DNA from: Fragilariopsis cylindrus CCMP1102
Lineage: Eukaryota; Bacillariophyta; Bacillariophyceae; Bacillariales; Bacillariaceae
DNA: 64,000 bases
Reading direction: 5' to 3'
Assembly: GCA_900095095.1 (NCBI GenBank)
Contig: FMBT01000296.1
Coordinates: 1 to 64,000 of the forward strand
The notes under the pieces were generated by a model. That model was given only the letters and a program-made list of their open reading frames with translations. It searched no databases and was not told the DNA's origin. The stretch's first letter is position 1. Each line of letters starts with the position of its first letter. A program made the position numbers and the translations under genes. Of this stretch, positions 10,951 through 22,200 are shown piece after piece.

Positions 10951-11598
10951 ATGAGAACCTTGCCTTACCCTCCTATCCATTTTTTGTTCCTGTGGTCGAA
11001 GAATAAACTTGATTTTGCTGCTGTGGTATGCACGCAAATAGTGCTATTTTGAAGCAAAATTCACCAGGGAAATACTTATTCGGAATGGTTCCAACAGAGA
11101 ACTTTCTTTTCTTTGGGTGCAACAGCCTTAACATAGTATATGAGAACCTTGCTTTACCCTCCTATCCATTTTTTGTTCCTGTGGTTGAAGAATAAACTTG
11201 ATTTTGCTGCTGTGATATGCACGCAAATAGTGCTATTTTGAAGCAAAATTCATCAGGGAAATACTTATTCGGAATGGTTCCAACAGAGAACTTTCTTTTC
11301 TTTGGATGCAACAGCCTTAACATAGTATATGAGAACCTTGCTTTACCCTCCTATCCATTTTTTGTTCCTGTGGTTGAAGAATAAACTTGATTTTGCTGCT
11401 GTGGTATGCACGCAAATAGTGCTATTTTGAAGCAAAATTCATCAGGGAAATACTTATTCGGAATGGTTCCAACAGAGAACTTTCTTTTCTTTGGGTGCAA
11501 CAGCCTTAACATAGCATATGAGAACCTTGCTTTACCCTCCTATCCATTTTTTGTTCCTGTGGTTGAAGAATAAACTTGATTTTGCTGCTGTGGTATGG
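10951..11598. repeat. 189-bp tandem repeat, about 3.4 copies
   Basis: The anchor ATGAGAACCTTGC recurs at 10951, 11140, 11329 and 11518, exactly 189 bp apart, with only a few substitutions between copies. The fourth copy stops after about 80 bp and joins transposase-like sequence. The tail of the transposase-like frame reads into this 80-bp segment, so the satellite may have been amplified from sequence next to that element. Confidence 0.9.
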
Positions 11599-11890
11599 TT
11601 CCTTGAATTTTTGTTGATTAAGAAAGACTGGTTTTGGAAGAGAACGTACTGTCCTGCCTCTAACTGTGGTATGAAAAAGAACAATGTCACCATTATGGTT
11701 GATCCAGGGAGTTCCAGTGATCTGCCTCCTGTCCTTAGAACCAAAGGAAAAAACATTTAAACTTCCCTTCTGTGCCCATGTTTTTCCACTTGACGGGGTC
11801 ATCATTAGAGGAGTCTCATTCATATTGAGCAATAGCTCAGGACGAATATTTCTTGATTTTGCTTTGATTTTGCTTCTACCTACTTACCTG
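11506..11890 (-). pseudogene. pogo/Tigger-like DDE transposase fragment
   Basis: On the minus strand the frame reads (from about 11890) a basic stretch, then RPELLLNMNETPL, KTWAQKGS, SKDRRQITGTPW, GDIVLFHTTVRG and RSLPKP, ending at 11506. This order matches the first catalytic block of the DDE_1 (pogo/Tigger/jerky) family. There NMDET carries the first aspartate and a [GS]xDKRQIT motif follows. Here the catalytic position is Asn (NMNET), and no second Asp or Glu block follows, so the copy is truncated and dead. An upstream GTAAG in the same strand may be a relic splice site. Confidence 0.65.
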
Positions 11891-11892
11891 CA

Positions 11893-12195
11893 ACTAAACT
11901 AAACTAAACTAAACTAAACTAGACTAGACTAGACTAGACTAGACTAAACTAGACTAGACTAAACTAAACTAAACTCTCTTCTGGCACTGGCTGGGCTACT
12001 CTCATCTCATCTCACTATATAAGTTCTGCACTTTTTTCTTACCCATTTGTTTGTTCCTTCCTTCCTTCCTTCCTTCCTTCCTTCCTTCCTTCCATTCCTC
12101 TCTATTATTATTGCTCTGATTGATAATAATTGCTGTGCTAGTGGTGGAAAAAAATAAGAAGAAGAAGTCCATCACACACACATTGTGTAGACATC

Positions 12196-12233
<38 letters not shown>

Positions 12234-12365
12234 TCAATAGCAATAACTAAATCACCTTTCCAAAATAGAATTCCACCACCACACACACACTCTCTCTCTC
12301 TCTCTCTCTCTCATCTCAGAAGCAATAACTAAATCACCTTTCCAATTTCTGCACTCTCTCTCTCT
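11893..12365. repeat. Microsatellite cluster: (AAACT/AGACT)n, (TTCC)n, (TC)n
   Basis: A pentamer array alternating AAACT and AGACT (about 11893-11975), (TTCC)n (about 12055-12092), and (TC)n runs at about 12200-12230, 12289-12312 and 12353-12369. The segment CTCAATAGCAATAACTAAATC is duplicated on either side of the (TC) runs. Frames here are repeat translations. Confidence 0.85.
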
Positions 12366-12369
12366 CTCT

Positions 12370-13320
12370 TCAGATAGACGACAAATAAAAAGTTTTGAGG
12401 TTCTGACACCATCCCTTCCATGGATGCTCCCCCCAAATATATATGGTCCTGTCCATGTATTGATTGATCAGATGAAATCAAATCAAATCAAATCAAATCA
12501 GTGCTAGCAACACAGTAGTGTGTACACACAATACAACATGTGCACAAAGGTGTGTGTAGTTTTACCACAGTGTACAGACAGAGTGTGTATGTGGTTTGTC
12601 TTGTACATCTACCTAAATGGGATGGTCTACCTACCTACCTGCTACTTTACTATATGGTCCTGTATCAGACATATATGTTATTATTAGTTATAATGACTCA
12701 AACAGTGCTAGCAGTGGCATAGTAGCATGTGTGCCATGTATGTGTGTGTAGTGTGTAGTGTATACAGAACGAGTGTGTGTGGTTTGTTGTGCTCATCTTT
12801 TTACATGCTATGTAGTAAAACAAGTGCACAAGATGTGCAGTTCTTCTTGTTGTTGTTTCATTTTGACTGATTGATTGACAGGAATAGACAACATCATGCA
12901 TGTCCATGTGGAAAAGGAGTGGATCAGCCAAACCAGGAGAAAGCAATTTGTGAGAAATACACACCACCATGACAAGCACACTACTTCTTAAGATTTTTGT
13001 TGGTACAATGTTTAGGTAGCAACTACCTGTATACATACATGTTAGGTACAATTCAGTTTTAATGGTTGGTCATGTTAGTCTCTTGGTAGGTCATATTGTA
13101 GCCTACTGTGCCAGTCACACCATAGCCTGAAGAATATATATAACTAACACATGCACAGACCTTAACATTTTGATGCAGCAAAATCAGTAAAGTATACAGT
13201 ACTTAACACTGTGTGCTCCACTTTTACCTTGTATCTCCTTGTTTAGCTGTTTGTTGTGGTGGGTAGTAGGCACACAAAGTGACATGACAGGGCAAAATTA
13301 TTGTAGCAAGTGCAGCAACT
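12370..13320. other. No gene recognised
   Basis: AT-rich sequence with a short (AATCA)n run (about 12476-12500) and many TGTGTG words. Nothing with coding character. Confidence 0.4.
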
Positions 13321-13860
13321 TGTTTGGTGGAGGAATACGTATAAGTGTGATGATTTCTGTGTAATCAGGTACATGCTCCTGTAAATTCATAGAAAATAGA
13401 GTTAAGTCAGGTCTGCATATTATGGATTTCTCACAGTGTAAAATATTATGATGTCAACATCACAACAGGTTGAGTGACTTGACTGCAGCAACTTGATGAG
13501 TGGAGATATAAGTATGAGTCCTGTGTAGGTATGTTCTCCTGTTAGTAGTACAGAAGTTCTCCATGAGGAAGTAGATACACCAATATATTTGTAAACCTAT
13601 AAGTTAGGCCTGCATATTATGGATTTCTCACATAGTAACATCATTGAGGATCTTGAACCATATTATTATATCAACAACACAACAGGCTGAGTGACTTGAC
13701 TGCAGCAACTTGATGAGTGGAGGAATAAGTATGAGTCCTGTGTAGGTATGTTCTCCTGTAAGTACAGAAGTTCTCCATGAGGAAGCAGATACACCAATAG
13801 CATTGTAAACCTATAAGTTAGGCCTACATATTATGGATTTCTCACAGTGTAAAATTGAGT
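13320..13860. repeat. Imperfect tandem duplication, about 200-bp unit
   Basis: TATGGATTTCTCACA recurs at 13421, 13618 and 13832. Between the copies the block TGACTTGACTGCAGCAACTT followed by GAGTGGAG and AGTATGAGTCCTGTG is shared. A more diverged copy precedes it at about 13320-13385. Non-coding by inspection. Confidence 0.75.
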
Positions 13861-13904
13861 CTGTGCAGAAAAGTAGTCTTCCTGAGAAAAGGGCTATCAA
13901 AATA

Positions 13905-14290
13905 TCAAAGATAGGAATAGGACCGTGGTTTGAACACCCAGGTACATTCCATATATACATATGAACAAAGCCACTCAAAAATACCTGGAACATTTGCTGT
14001 ATTGGTGGTGTGATGGAGCGGGGAACAAAATGATAGAGACAAGTAATGGCCTAAAGTACACCTGATGGAAAGGTATTTGATTTGAGATTGTAATGTGCCT
14101 ATATACCATCTATGTATATTGATCCAAATGCAGCAGCTAGGCATTTTACCTAGTTCATAGATGAATCAGATTCTACCATAAGTTCAGGCAACTGTACATA
14201 TATGTTGGGTGTCATGGTGCAAATCCCACCACCCATACAACACAAAAAAATCTCAAAAGGGGGTGTGCACATGCACTCCAGGGCTTATTG
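13905..14290 (-). repeat. Dispersed repeat, copy 1 (matches about 55985-56450)
   Basis: GGTTTGAACACCCAG, a downstream CTGGAACAT/TTGGAACATG, GGGGAACAA / GAGGAACAAG, GAGACA, and a later TCCAGGGCTT occur in the same order and similar spacing here and near 56112-56450. On the minus strand both encode a SLSL...P...VWVFKP-like or TWVFKP frame. It is probably an unclassified interspersed element. No transposase or reverse transcriptase domain is seen. Confidence 0.5.
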
Positions 14291-14299
14291 AACCATAAC

Positions 14300-14835
14300 A
14301 GTAGCCATACTATAGACAATAAAGTATATGGAGCTCAACATTATACCTATATCTACAAGACCCACATAATGTCTAGGGATTCATGGGGATTGGGAAGGTG
14401 TAGGGGTGCAATTACTACAAAAAGTGCCATTTAGGCCCCAAAACAGGTTTTTCCACTTTAGCGTGCATACCAGCTAGATCACCAACACAAAGCAACGAGC
14501 ATAAACTCTCTTTCATATATGTGGTTAACCCCATGTGTTTATTTAGGGACAAATCATCCTTTTGATTGTGTAGTATGTCAATAATGCACCCAAAAATGAC
14601 CATTTTAGGCTGTTTTTGGGTGTGTGCTGTTGTTGAGCTGATAGTGTGAGCTGTTAGGAAGCTTGAGAGACTAAGCAATATATGGATACTTCATTTAACA
14701 TGTCAATAGCATATATAATGCCTTGATATCCGACAGAAATGACCAATTAGGTGCATTTATAAGATGTTAAAGTTAGTATTAGACTTATACTGAAATTTAA
14801 TAATTACTTAGATTATATATCTTGAAATCGCCCTA
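14300..14835. other. No gene recognised
   Basis: AT-rich sequence with no repeats or open frames of note. Confidence 0.35.
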
Positions 14836-14839
14836 ACGA

Positions 14840-15050
14840 ACAAATGTGAGGTCGTCAGATCGAGTCGCTTTTTGTCATTTGATTTTACTACAATTCTGTT
14901 TTTGTCGATTTTTGCGTCTTTTTTCGTGTCAAATATTAAAGGTGGTGCGTAGATGTGAGGTCGATAGATCGAGTCGCTTTTTGTCATTTCTTGTTTTTAC
15001 TACAATTCTATATTTTGTCGATTTCCCCCCCCCCCCCCTGTCAAATATTT
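14840..15050. repeat. Tandem duplication of about 108 bp
   Basis: GATCGAGTCGCTTTTTGTCA, followed by TTTTACTACAATTCT and TGTCGATTT, occurs twice (from about 14857 and from about 14968). The second copy is interrupted by a run of 14 C. Confidence 0.75.
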
Positions 15051-15059
15051 TTTGGGACA

Positions 15060-17150
15060 CCTAAATACGTAGTACTGTAGTTGTATAAATTAATGTATAG
15101 TCTATATCAACATCTGTTGTAAATTTATCTCCTGCTTTTATCTTATATATGGCAGACAGAGAGTCTATTCCTAGGTATGAATTTCCACGACGACGCGCGG
15201 GAGATTCTATTTTTATGTGCATCAGAATACGGTAAGAAGAAAAAATTATTCCATCTACATGACAATGGGAAAAGGATAGTGGAACCTCCATAGATTTCGA
15301 TCTATTTAATAAAAACTTATCAGACGAATCAACAATATCTATACACTTAATAGGGAGGAAGAGAGTTGCGGTTGAATTTGGTTGGTGGGGGGGAATTCTG
15401 TGAGGTTGTATAGGGATGACAGGCAAAGTTTTTCGAATCGCCACAAAGAGGTGCATATAAGAAGAGAGGAGGATTACAAATCGAATAAATAGACTTATAT
15501 ATAAAGTAGTAGTACAAAGAAGTGTCTATTAGTGTTCTATTACTGTTAAATCATCTAGTCGGTTGGTTTTATCATCAGAGCCTTTAAAAAAAGAGGATCC
15601 ATTATATATATTATCAACGGGTATGTTTGACATTGGTATGTTTGACATGTTTTTAAGATGGAAAAATAAATACCATGTATCTTTGTGTGTAGAATCGACT
15701 GACTCCCAATAAATAAATAACAGCCTGCCACACCGCTTATGCCGCTGGGTAGGTGGACCATTGTCTTCAGTGTCTCATGATATCATTGGTCTATTTTCAT
15801 TCGATCGATCAACCGAAATCGATCGGCTGTTATTGTTGTTGTTGTTGTTGTTCGAAAGAGAACAGTATTAATGGATTTATTTATCGTGTAAATGGAACGA
15901 GAAAAAAAAACATAAGCGCTACAGTACTTTAGATCCATTCGATTCGATTCATTGTCGTGTGTGTGTGTGTGTGTGTGTGTGTTTGTGTGTGTGTTTGTGC
16001 AAGCAGTGCAGTTAGTTCTCACCCATGAAGGAATACATACGGTAAGAATGTCTAGCAAACTTACGAATAATACCAGAACATTCATACTGTACACCATCTA
16101 TCTTATTGTGAGTTGTTCTGGTATTATTTGCGGTAGTTGAAAGTTGAATGTATGCATGCATGCATGCATGCATTTTTTTTCTATTATATAATTTAAAAAG
16201 GAATATATATATATATATAGTATTATCTCTCCTTTACGTCGACGACATAATCCTTTTGATAGATACCACCACCACCTTATTATTACCACTTTAGCTAAAT
16301 CAAATTCTAATTCTAATTCTAATTCTAATTCTTATTTAGATTCAAATTCAAATTCTAATTCAGATTCTGATTCTACTGTTGCTGTTGTTGTTGACTGATC
16401 GTATAATAATAATTGTTTCCGTATTAATAATGAATGAACCCTTCTTTATAACACATTTTATATATTATATGACATTGTATTATTGATACTTTAAAGTATT
16501 ATATAATGCAATACATATTAATTGGATATTATGTGTTTGACATGCATTAATTGAACGTCATTACAATTTAAGTCTAATTTGATCTTATCTAATCGTCCAT
16601 CATCTCTAATTCCACTTTTGCATTGTTTGGTCCGCTCCTTGCTGGATATTGACTTAATTCTATCATAATCATATGCCTGCCATCAAAAACCCTTGGATTG
16701 TCATGTCATGTCATTTGAACCGCACCGAACTGCACCGCACCCCATGCCATGCCATGCCATCCATATATCAGTGAGTCCCCATAAATCCAGAATGGCAAGA
16801 AGTCCATCCACTCTATTCAGTAACATCATTATTCATTGGTATCATTATCTTCGTTACATTACGTGCGTGTAGAATCATCATCGAGATCGTGATCGTGATC
16901 ATGACCATACGACGACGCCAACGTCAACGTCAACGATTTGGGGTCAACATATACTAACAGTCTTGTTCATCATTGACAGTGCCAGTGCCAGTGCCAGTGC
17001 CAGTGCCATTACCAGTGCTAGTGCTAGTGCTACTCGCTCTACCTCCTATTAAACTTCAGTACAGTACGTAAGGCAAGGTTGAGTAGAATTTGATTCTTCT
17101 TTTCATATCAAACATAAAAACGGTAACTTACTTGTAAGCTATTAGGATAT
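15060..17150. other. Gene-poor region with microsatellites
   Basis: Contains (GT)n at about 15956-15981, (GCAT)n at about 16152-16171, (TA)n near 16205, an (ATTCTA)n/(ATTCAA)n hexamer tract at about 16303-16372, and (GTGCCA)n at about 16978-17010 changing to GTGCTA. A 131-codon frame on the minus strand (15061-15456) has no domain and is left out. Confidence 0.5.
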
Positions 17151-18070
17151 CTATTTGTAGAGGTACAGTACAGTACCGGTACATACTCGCTCTTTTCGTG
17201 AGTACAGTACCGGTACTATAGAAATAACTAGTATGGCCAACGGTATCTTTAGCCGTACAGGTTTACAGACTTCCGCACTGGCTGTCAAGCAATCACACTT
17301 ACAGTACTGGTCGTAGACTACTAGCTGTTGCTGCTTGCAAGAAAAAGATTTCTGTGAAATTATTAATTGGCTGGTGTGCGTCAGCGCAGTGCTTGTGCCG
17401 TGCGTGTACAGTACTGTCGATGGCACATGATGTGCCTGGTCTGGTCTGTCCTTCACATCATGATGTGCATTTTCAGTTGCTTTCTTCACTCGCGACCAAA
17501 CAATACTCGTCTACTAAAAAAAGTGCATACGACGGAGCTAATACTAGTTCGTAAAATCCCGTCGTGCCTTTCGTCGCGGACAAATACCGTTCATTTCCCC
17601 GTACTCCGTACTGATGAATGTAACACTGCTGAAATGAGAAGTGTGAATGTATCACACAACATAATGAAGAGAGCAATTGCATACAGTACGGAAAAGAACA
17701 CAATTCTATTCGTAAAGAACAATACTGTACTGTACTCATAGTAGTAACGAAAGGGCGAATTTAGTTCGCTTCGACGTCGAAGTCGACGTGGTCGACTCAC
17801 TTGATATATATATTATTATCGAGTCATTCCTCGACTACTTGCATTACCTCTCTCTCTCTCTACTAAACTTCACTTATGTCTTGACAGTTACAACGACGAC
17901 TTCTGTCCGTAACGAATTACGAGATCTCATCCTTTATCAACTTGAAGGCGATGCGGTCATCATATTCTTTTATCTATATATATTTCAAAACATGACTAAC
18001 TTATATAGACAATAATATCAAGTACGAGCAACATACAGTATAACAATTACTGTACGGTAGTCATGTCAGT
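17151..18070. other. TACAGTA/TACTGTA-rich stretch, no gene recognised
   Basis: ACAGTAC, its complement, and CCGGTAC words are unusually dense here (for example near 17165, 17204, 17299, 17405, 17681, 17704, 18035 and 18050). Several frames of 60-124 codons overlap on both strands, but none has domain character. Confidence 0.4.
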
Positions 18071-18221
18071 TTACTGAAAGGCCCTGATAAGTTAAACTCC
18101 GACATTTAACGGACTACAGCATGCATTTAACGGACTACACTGTTCGCAATATTTTAATTGTTATAATAGAATATAATAATAATAATATTGTATATTATAC
18201 CGTAATAATATCATCATGATT

Positions 18222-18450
18222 TAAAAGAATGGCGATGCATTATTATGATAGATGACCAAGTCAAATCAAATAGTAATTAAATCAAGTCATAGTCGCGTTA
18301 CGAGTAGAAACTTATAGCCCTTCAACAACCACACATCTAAAAGAATGGCGATGCATTATTATGATAGATGACCAAGTCAAATCAAATAGTGATTAATTCA
18401 AGTCATAGTCGCGTTACCAGTAGGGGTTTAAAGCCCTTCAACAACCACAT
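18222..18450. repeat. Tandem duplication, 116-bp unit
   Basis: TAAAAGAATGGCGATGCATT begins at 18222 and 18338. The shared block runs on through GACCAAGTCAAATCAAATAG and ends at CCCTTCAACAACCACA, with few differences, so it is recent. Confidence 0.85.
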
Positions 18451-18704
18451 TACAGTATCACATTAAATAAATAATCCAGGAGTTTGCATAATAACGTCTA
18501 TCTGCATACAGTATACTGAGCGAAGTGACTTCGCCTTCATTGTTGTACAGTAAGTAGTCGCATCAGGCCCAACTTATATATTCTATTATATATTATAGTA
18601 TAATTTATTTAGCAGTGCAATTGAATGTTTTTAGTCGTTGATTACTATTGCCTTGTGTAGCTTTACTTATGGTATTCAACATTTTTTTTCTAATTTCTAA
18701 TACT

Positions 18705-19130
18705 CCTCTAACGTATATATGTTGTTGGGTCTTTTCTCTTTTCTTTTCGATTGATAAAAATGAAGCGATGACTCTACGTCTACGAGGATGTGAACACTGC
18801 ATCCCCAACGCTACCTAATAGTACGGCAATCGACTACTGGTAGGCTGGTAGCGTCGACTCAATGATACAGTACACTGTACATCATACAGTACAGCATGGT
18901 ACATTTTTTTTCCGCGAAAATAATATCGCGAACCTATATATGTTGGGTCTTTTCTCTTTTCTTTTCGTGAATACCGTACGATGAAGCGATGACTCTACCG
19001 TACAGTACGAGGATGTGAAGAAAACTGTATCCCCAAACGCTGCATATAGTACGGCAATCACTACCGGTAGGCTAATCGTATTCATTCAATGATACCGTAC
19101 ACTGTACATTTTACAGCATTGTACATTTTT
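18705..19130. repeat. Tandem duplication, about 221-bp unit
   Basis: GAAGCGATGACTCTAC begins at 18762 and 18983. Both copies have GGTCTTTTCTCTTTTCTTTT upstream, and GTACGGCAATC, ACTGTACAT and a GTACATTTTT end downstream. The second copy has gained extra CGTACAGTAC words. Non-coding. It lies about 160 bp upstream of the FAS1 gene. Confidence 0.8.
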
Positions 19131-19290
19131 CTTTTCGGAAACAACCATTAGGTCATAAAAACTTTTTTGCACAAGAAAAAGAAGAATACGAAAAAAAAAG
19201 AAGAGGAACCACTAATCTTTTTCTTTCTTCAAAGCAATCTAGTACAATTTACAGTATAAGAAAGTAGAAGAACTAGATAAGGATCGAGAG

Positions 19291-22200
19291 ATGTACGTCC
19301 CCCCTTTTATGAGAAACCGTCGTGAAGTCGAAGACGATAGAAAGTCACCACGACAACATCATGATGGCAATGATGATGGCAAGGATGATATTGATGATGA
19401 TACCGATGATGATGATGACGATGATGGCGATGATGAGGATGATGAGGATGCCGATGAGGATCATCAACAACAAGAACATCATCGAATGCGCTCTTGCTTT
19501 GGAAGTAATTCGTTGGTACTTCTATCATTGTTATTAACCTCAGTAGTTGTTGGATCTGGTTGCTTATTTATCAGCATCCTTCCTGCTGGTAAACTCAGTC
19601 GTTATTCTCCCATTACAATTGGTACCACCAACACCAACACTAATAACAATCTTGATGATACTATCACCACCGGTATCAGCACCAACACCAACGGAGAAGA
19701 TTATCTGTCCATTGATGCAACCTCTACCTCTACGACCACAGATGGAATTGCTTTGTTTGTCAAGGATATTTATCGAGAGTTGTTCCAAAAATATACTACC
19801 ATGACAAAAGTAGTCGACGGAAGTGAACGTAAACGTGAAGATGAACTTGAACGTGAAGATGGAGACGAAGATGACGATGAAGATGAAGATGAAGATGACG
19901 ATGAAGATGAAGATGACGATGACGATGACGATGACGATGAAGATGAAGATGAAGATGAACGTAAGCTAAGAAGAAAAAAAAACAAAAATAAAAAGAAGAA
20001 AAACAAAAACAAGAACAAGAATAAGAACAAAACAAAAACAAATCGTGCAAGTGTTAATGGATTATCAGCTTCACCTAAGAGTTCATTATCAAAAAAGGAT
20101 TTGATGAATGATCTTGAAAGATTTACAAAAGAAATTTTAAGTATTGATGGTGAAATTCTATCCAACAATCCTTATAAAAAGTGTAAGGTGAATGTGATTA
20201 TACCAAGAACAACAAATTGTAATAATGTATATCCCAGTGATATGGACACTCCCGACGATATCAAGAAATGTTATGAATATAAAATTAGTATTAAGGGTAA
20301 AAATGCAGTTACGGCAATTGAATTAGTGGCAGAAGAAATAGCAGCTGACAATTATTCAACTGATTTTGGTTATCGTGTTATATTAGAACCAGAGATTGAA
20401 GCAGATACTACAATTATTGAAGTATTAGCTGCCCCAAATAAAAAAAAGAAAAAGAAATTGATAAACGATCTAACAAGAGTAACAAAAGAGCTTTTAGATA
20501 TTGACGGCGATATCAAGCCATCCAATGTCTACAAAGATTCTATTGTTAAGGTTATTATTGCAGAAAAAGTAGACTGTAGTAGTATATATATTGATGAGGA
20601 CATTCCTAAAAGAGTCAAAGTATGTTATGAATGTCGAATTAGTATTACTGGTAATAATGCAGATGATGCAACTCGTTTTGTTACAAAAAACATAGCAACG
20701 ATTGATCTTGATTTTCTTGTAATTATAAAACCATCATTTGTGGCTAAACCAGCAGCAAGCGTGAATGGACTAGCTGGTCCCCCCTCGAGTGCATCATCAA
20801 AGAGCGATCTGAAAAAGGCAATTACAAGAGTAACAAAAGGAATTTTAGGTTTGGGTGGTACTCTATCCAACAATTCAAACAAAGACTGTATTGTGAAAGT
20901 CAATATTCCAAAAACTGCAGACTGTAAAAAAATATATCCTGATGGAAAAGAAATTCCAGATCGTGTAAAAAAATGTTATGGCTATGAAATTACTGTTACA
21001 GATAACGGGGGTGGAACTTGTAATACAGAAGAAGCAATTAGAGTAATTACTGACGAAATCCAAAAAGATGAATACACAGATGATCTCAAATTTGATGTTA
21101 TAATTGACCCAGAAGAGTAAGTAGCAATTCAGCAAAATGGTGCATCATTTCAATATACAACATCTAACTAATTTGCTGTTCCATTCTATCATTTATGTTT
21201 ATTTAATTTTCATTTCTACAGAAGTAAAACTTTGTTTGATGTTGCCAATGATGGGTCTGATACCTTCTCATCTCTTGCAAAATATGTTTCTATAGCAGAT
21301 CTTGCTGAGAACCTCATTAATCGAGATGGAATCACTCTATTTGCCCCTACCAATGCTGCATTTGTCGACTTTAAAAACGGTTCACCTGATGGATTGGCCG
21401 ACAAGTTACAAACCGTCCAATGGCAAGATCACTTGGAAGATCTGCTGTTGTATCACACCCTTCCTACCATTGTTCCTTCCGAAACAATCATCACTGGTGG
21501 CCTCAAAAAATCCACAACTATTAATGATGAAATAATTAGGTACACTTTATCTGATACAACAATTGGTGATACTACTATTACTGATATATTTGTTAATACA
21601 GATGCACAAGTTATTGATGCTGATATAAATATTGAAAATGGTGTCATCCATGCTATTGACAATGTTCTTTTTCCACCTTGGGTTAGCAAGAGCATAATTG
21701 ATACTGCCAGTAGCAACCCCTATAAAAAAACATTGGAATCACTTGTTGAGTTACTAGGAGATTTTGATTTGAAAGATCAATTATCTCTACCTGGTGGCTA
21801 TACTGTGTTTGCACCAACAAACGAAGCTTTTCAACAAGATATTGCAAACGGCATTAATCTATCTCCTGATCAACTTTCATCTGTCCTCAACTACCATGTT
21901 GTAGAAGGTGTTTATCCTGAATCAGTCCTAGTAGATGGCTTTACTTTGACTACATTACAAGGAGATAAAATAAGATTTACAAGCACAACAGATGGCAGTG
22001 GAACAACCATGGTCAACGATGAAACTATCATTACACCCAACATTCTTGCCAACAATGGTATTGTTCATATTATTGATGGAGTTTTGATTCCAGATGGGTA
22101 AGTAACTGTGGAGCAATGTGTTGCAGAATATACTTTGTATTATTTTCCTTCCAATGTGTTCATCAATACAGCAGAGCACACCATGAACTAACTTTGTTGT

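Noticed and set aside
15061-15456. 131-codon minus-strand frame
   Set aside because: No domain, signal peptide, repeat relation or neighbour support. Such lengths arise by chance in this AT-rich sequence.
19291-19320. MYVPPFMRN start resembling the N-terminal motif of DEAD-box helicases such as DDX3
   Set aside because: No helicase motifs follow. The rest of the protein is a signal anchor and FAS1 domains, so the likeness is chance.
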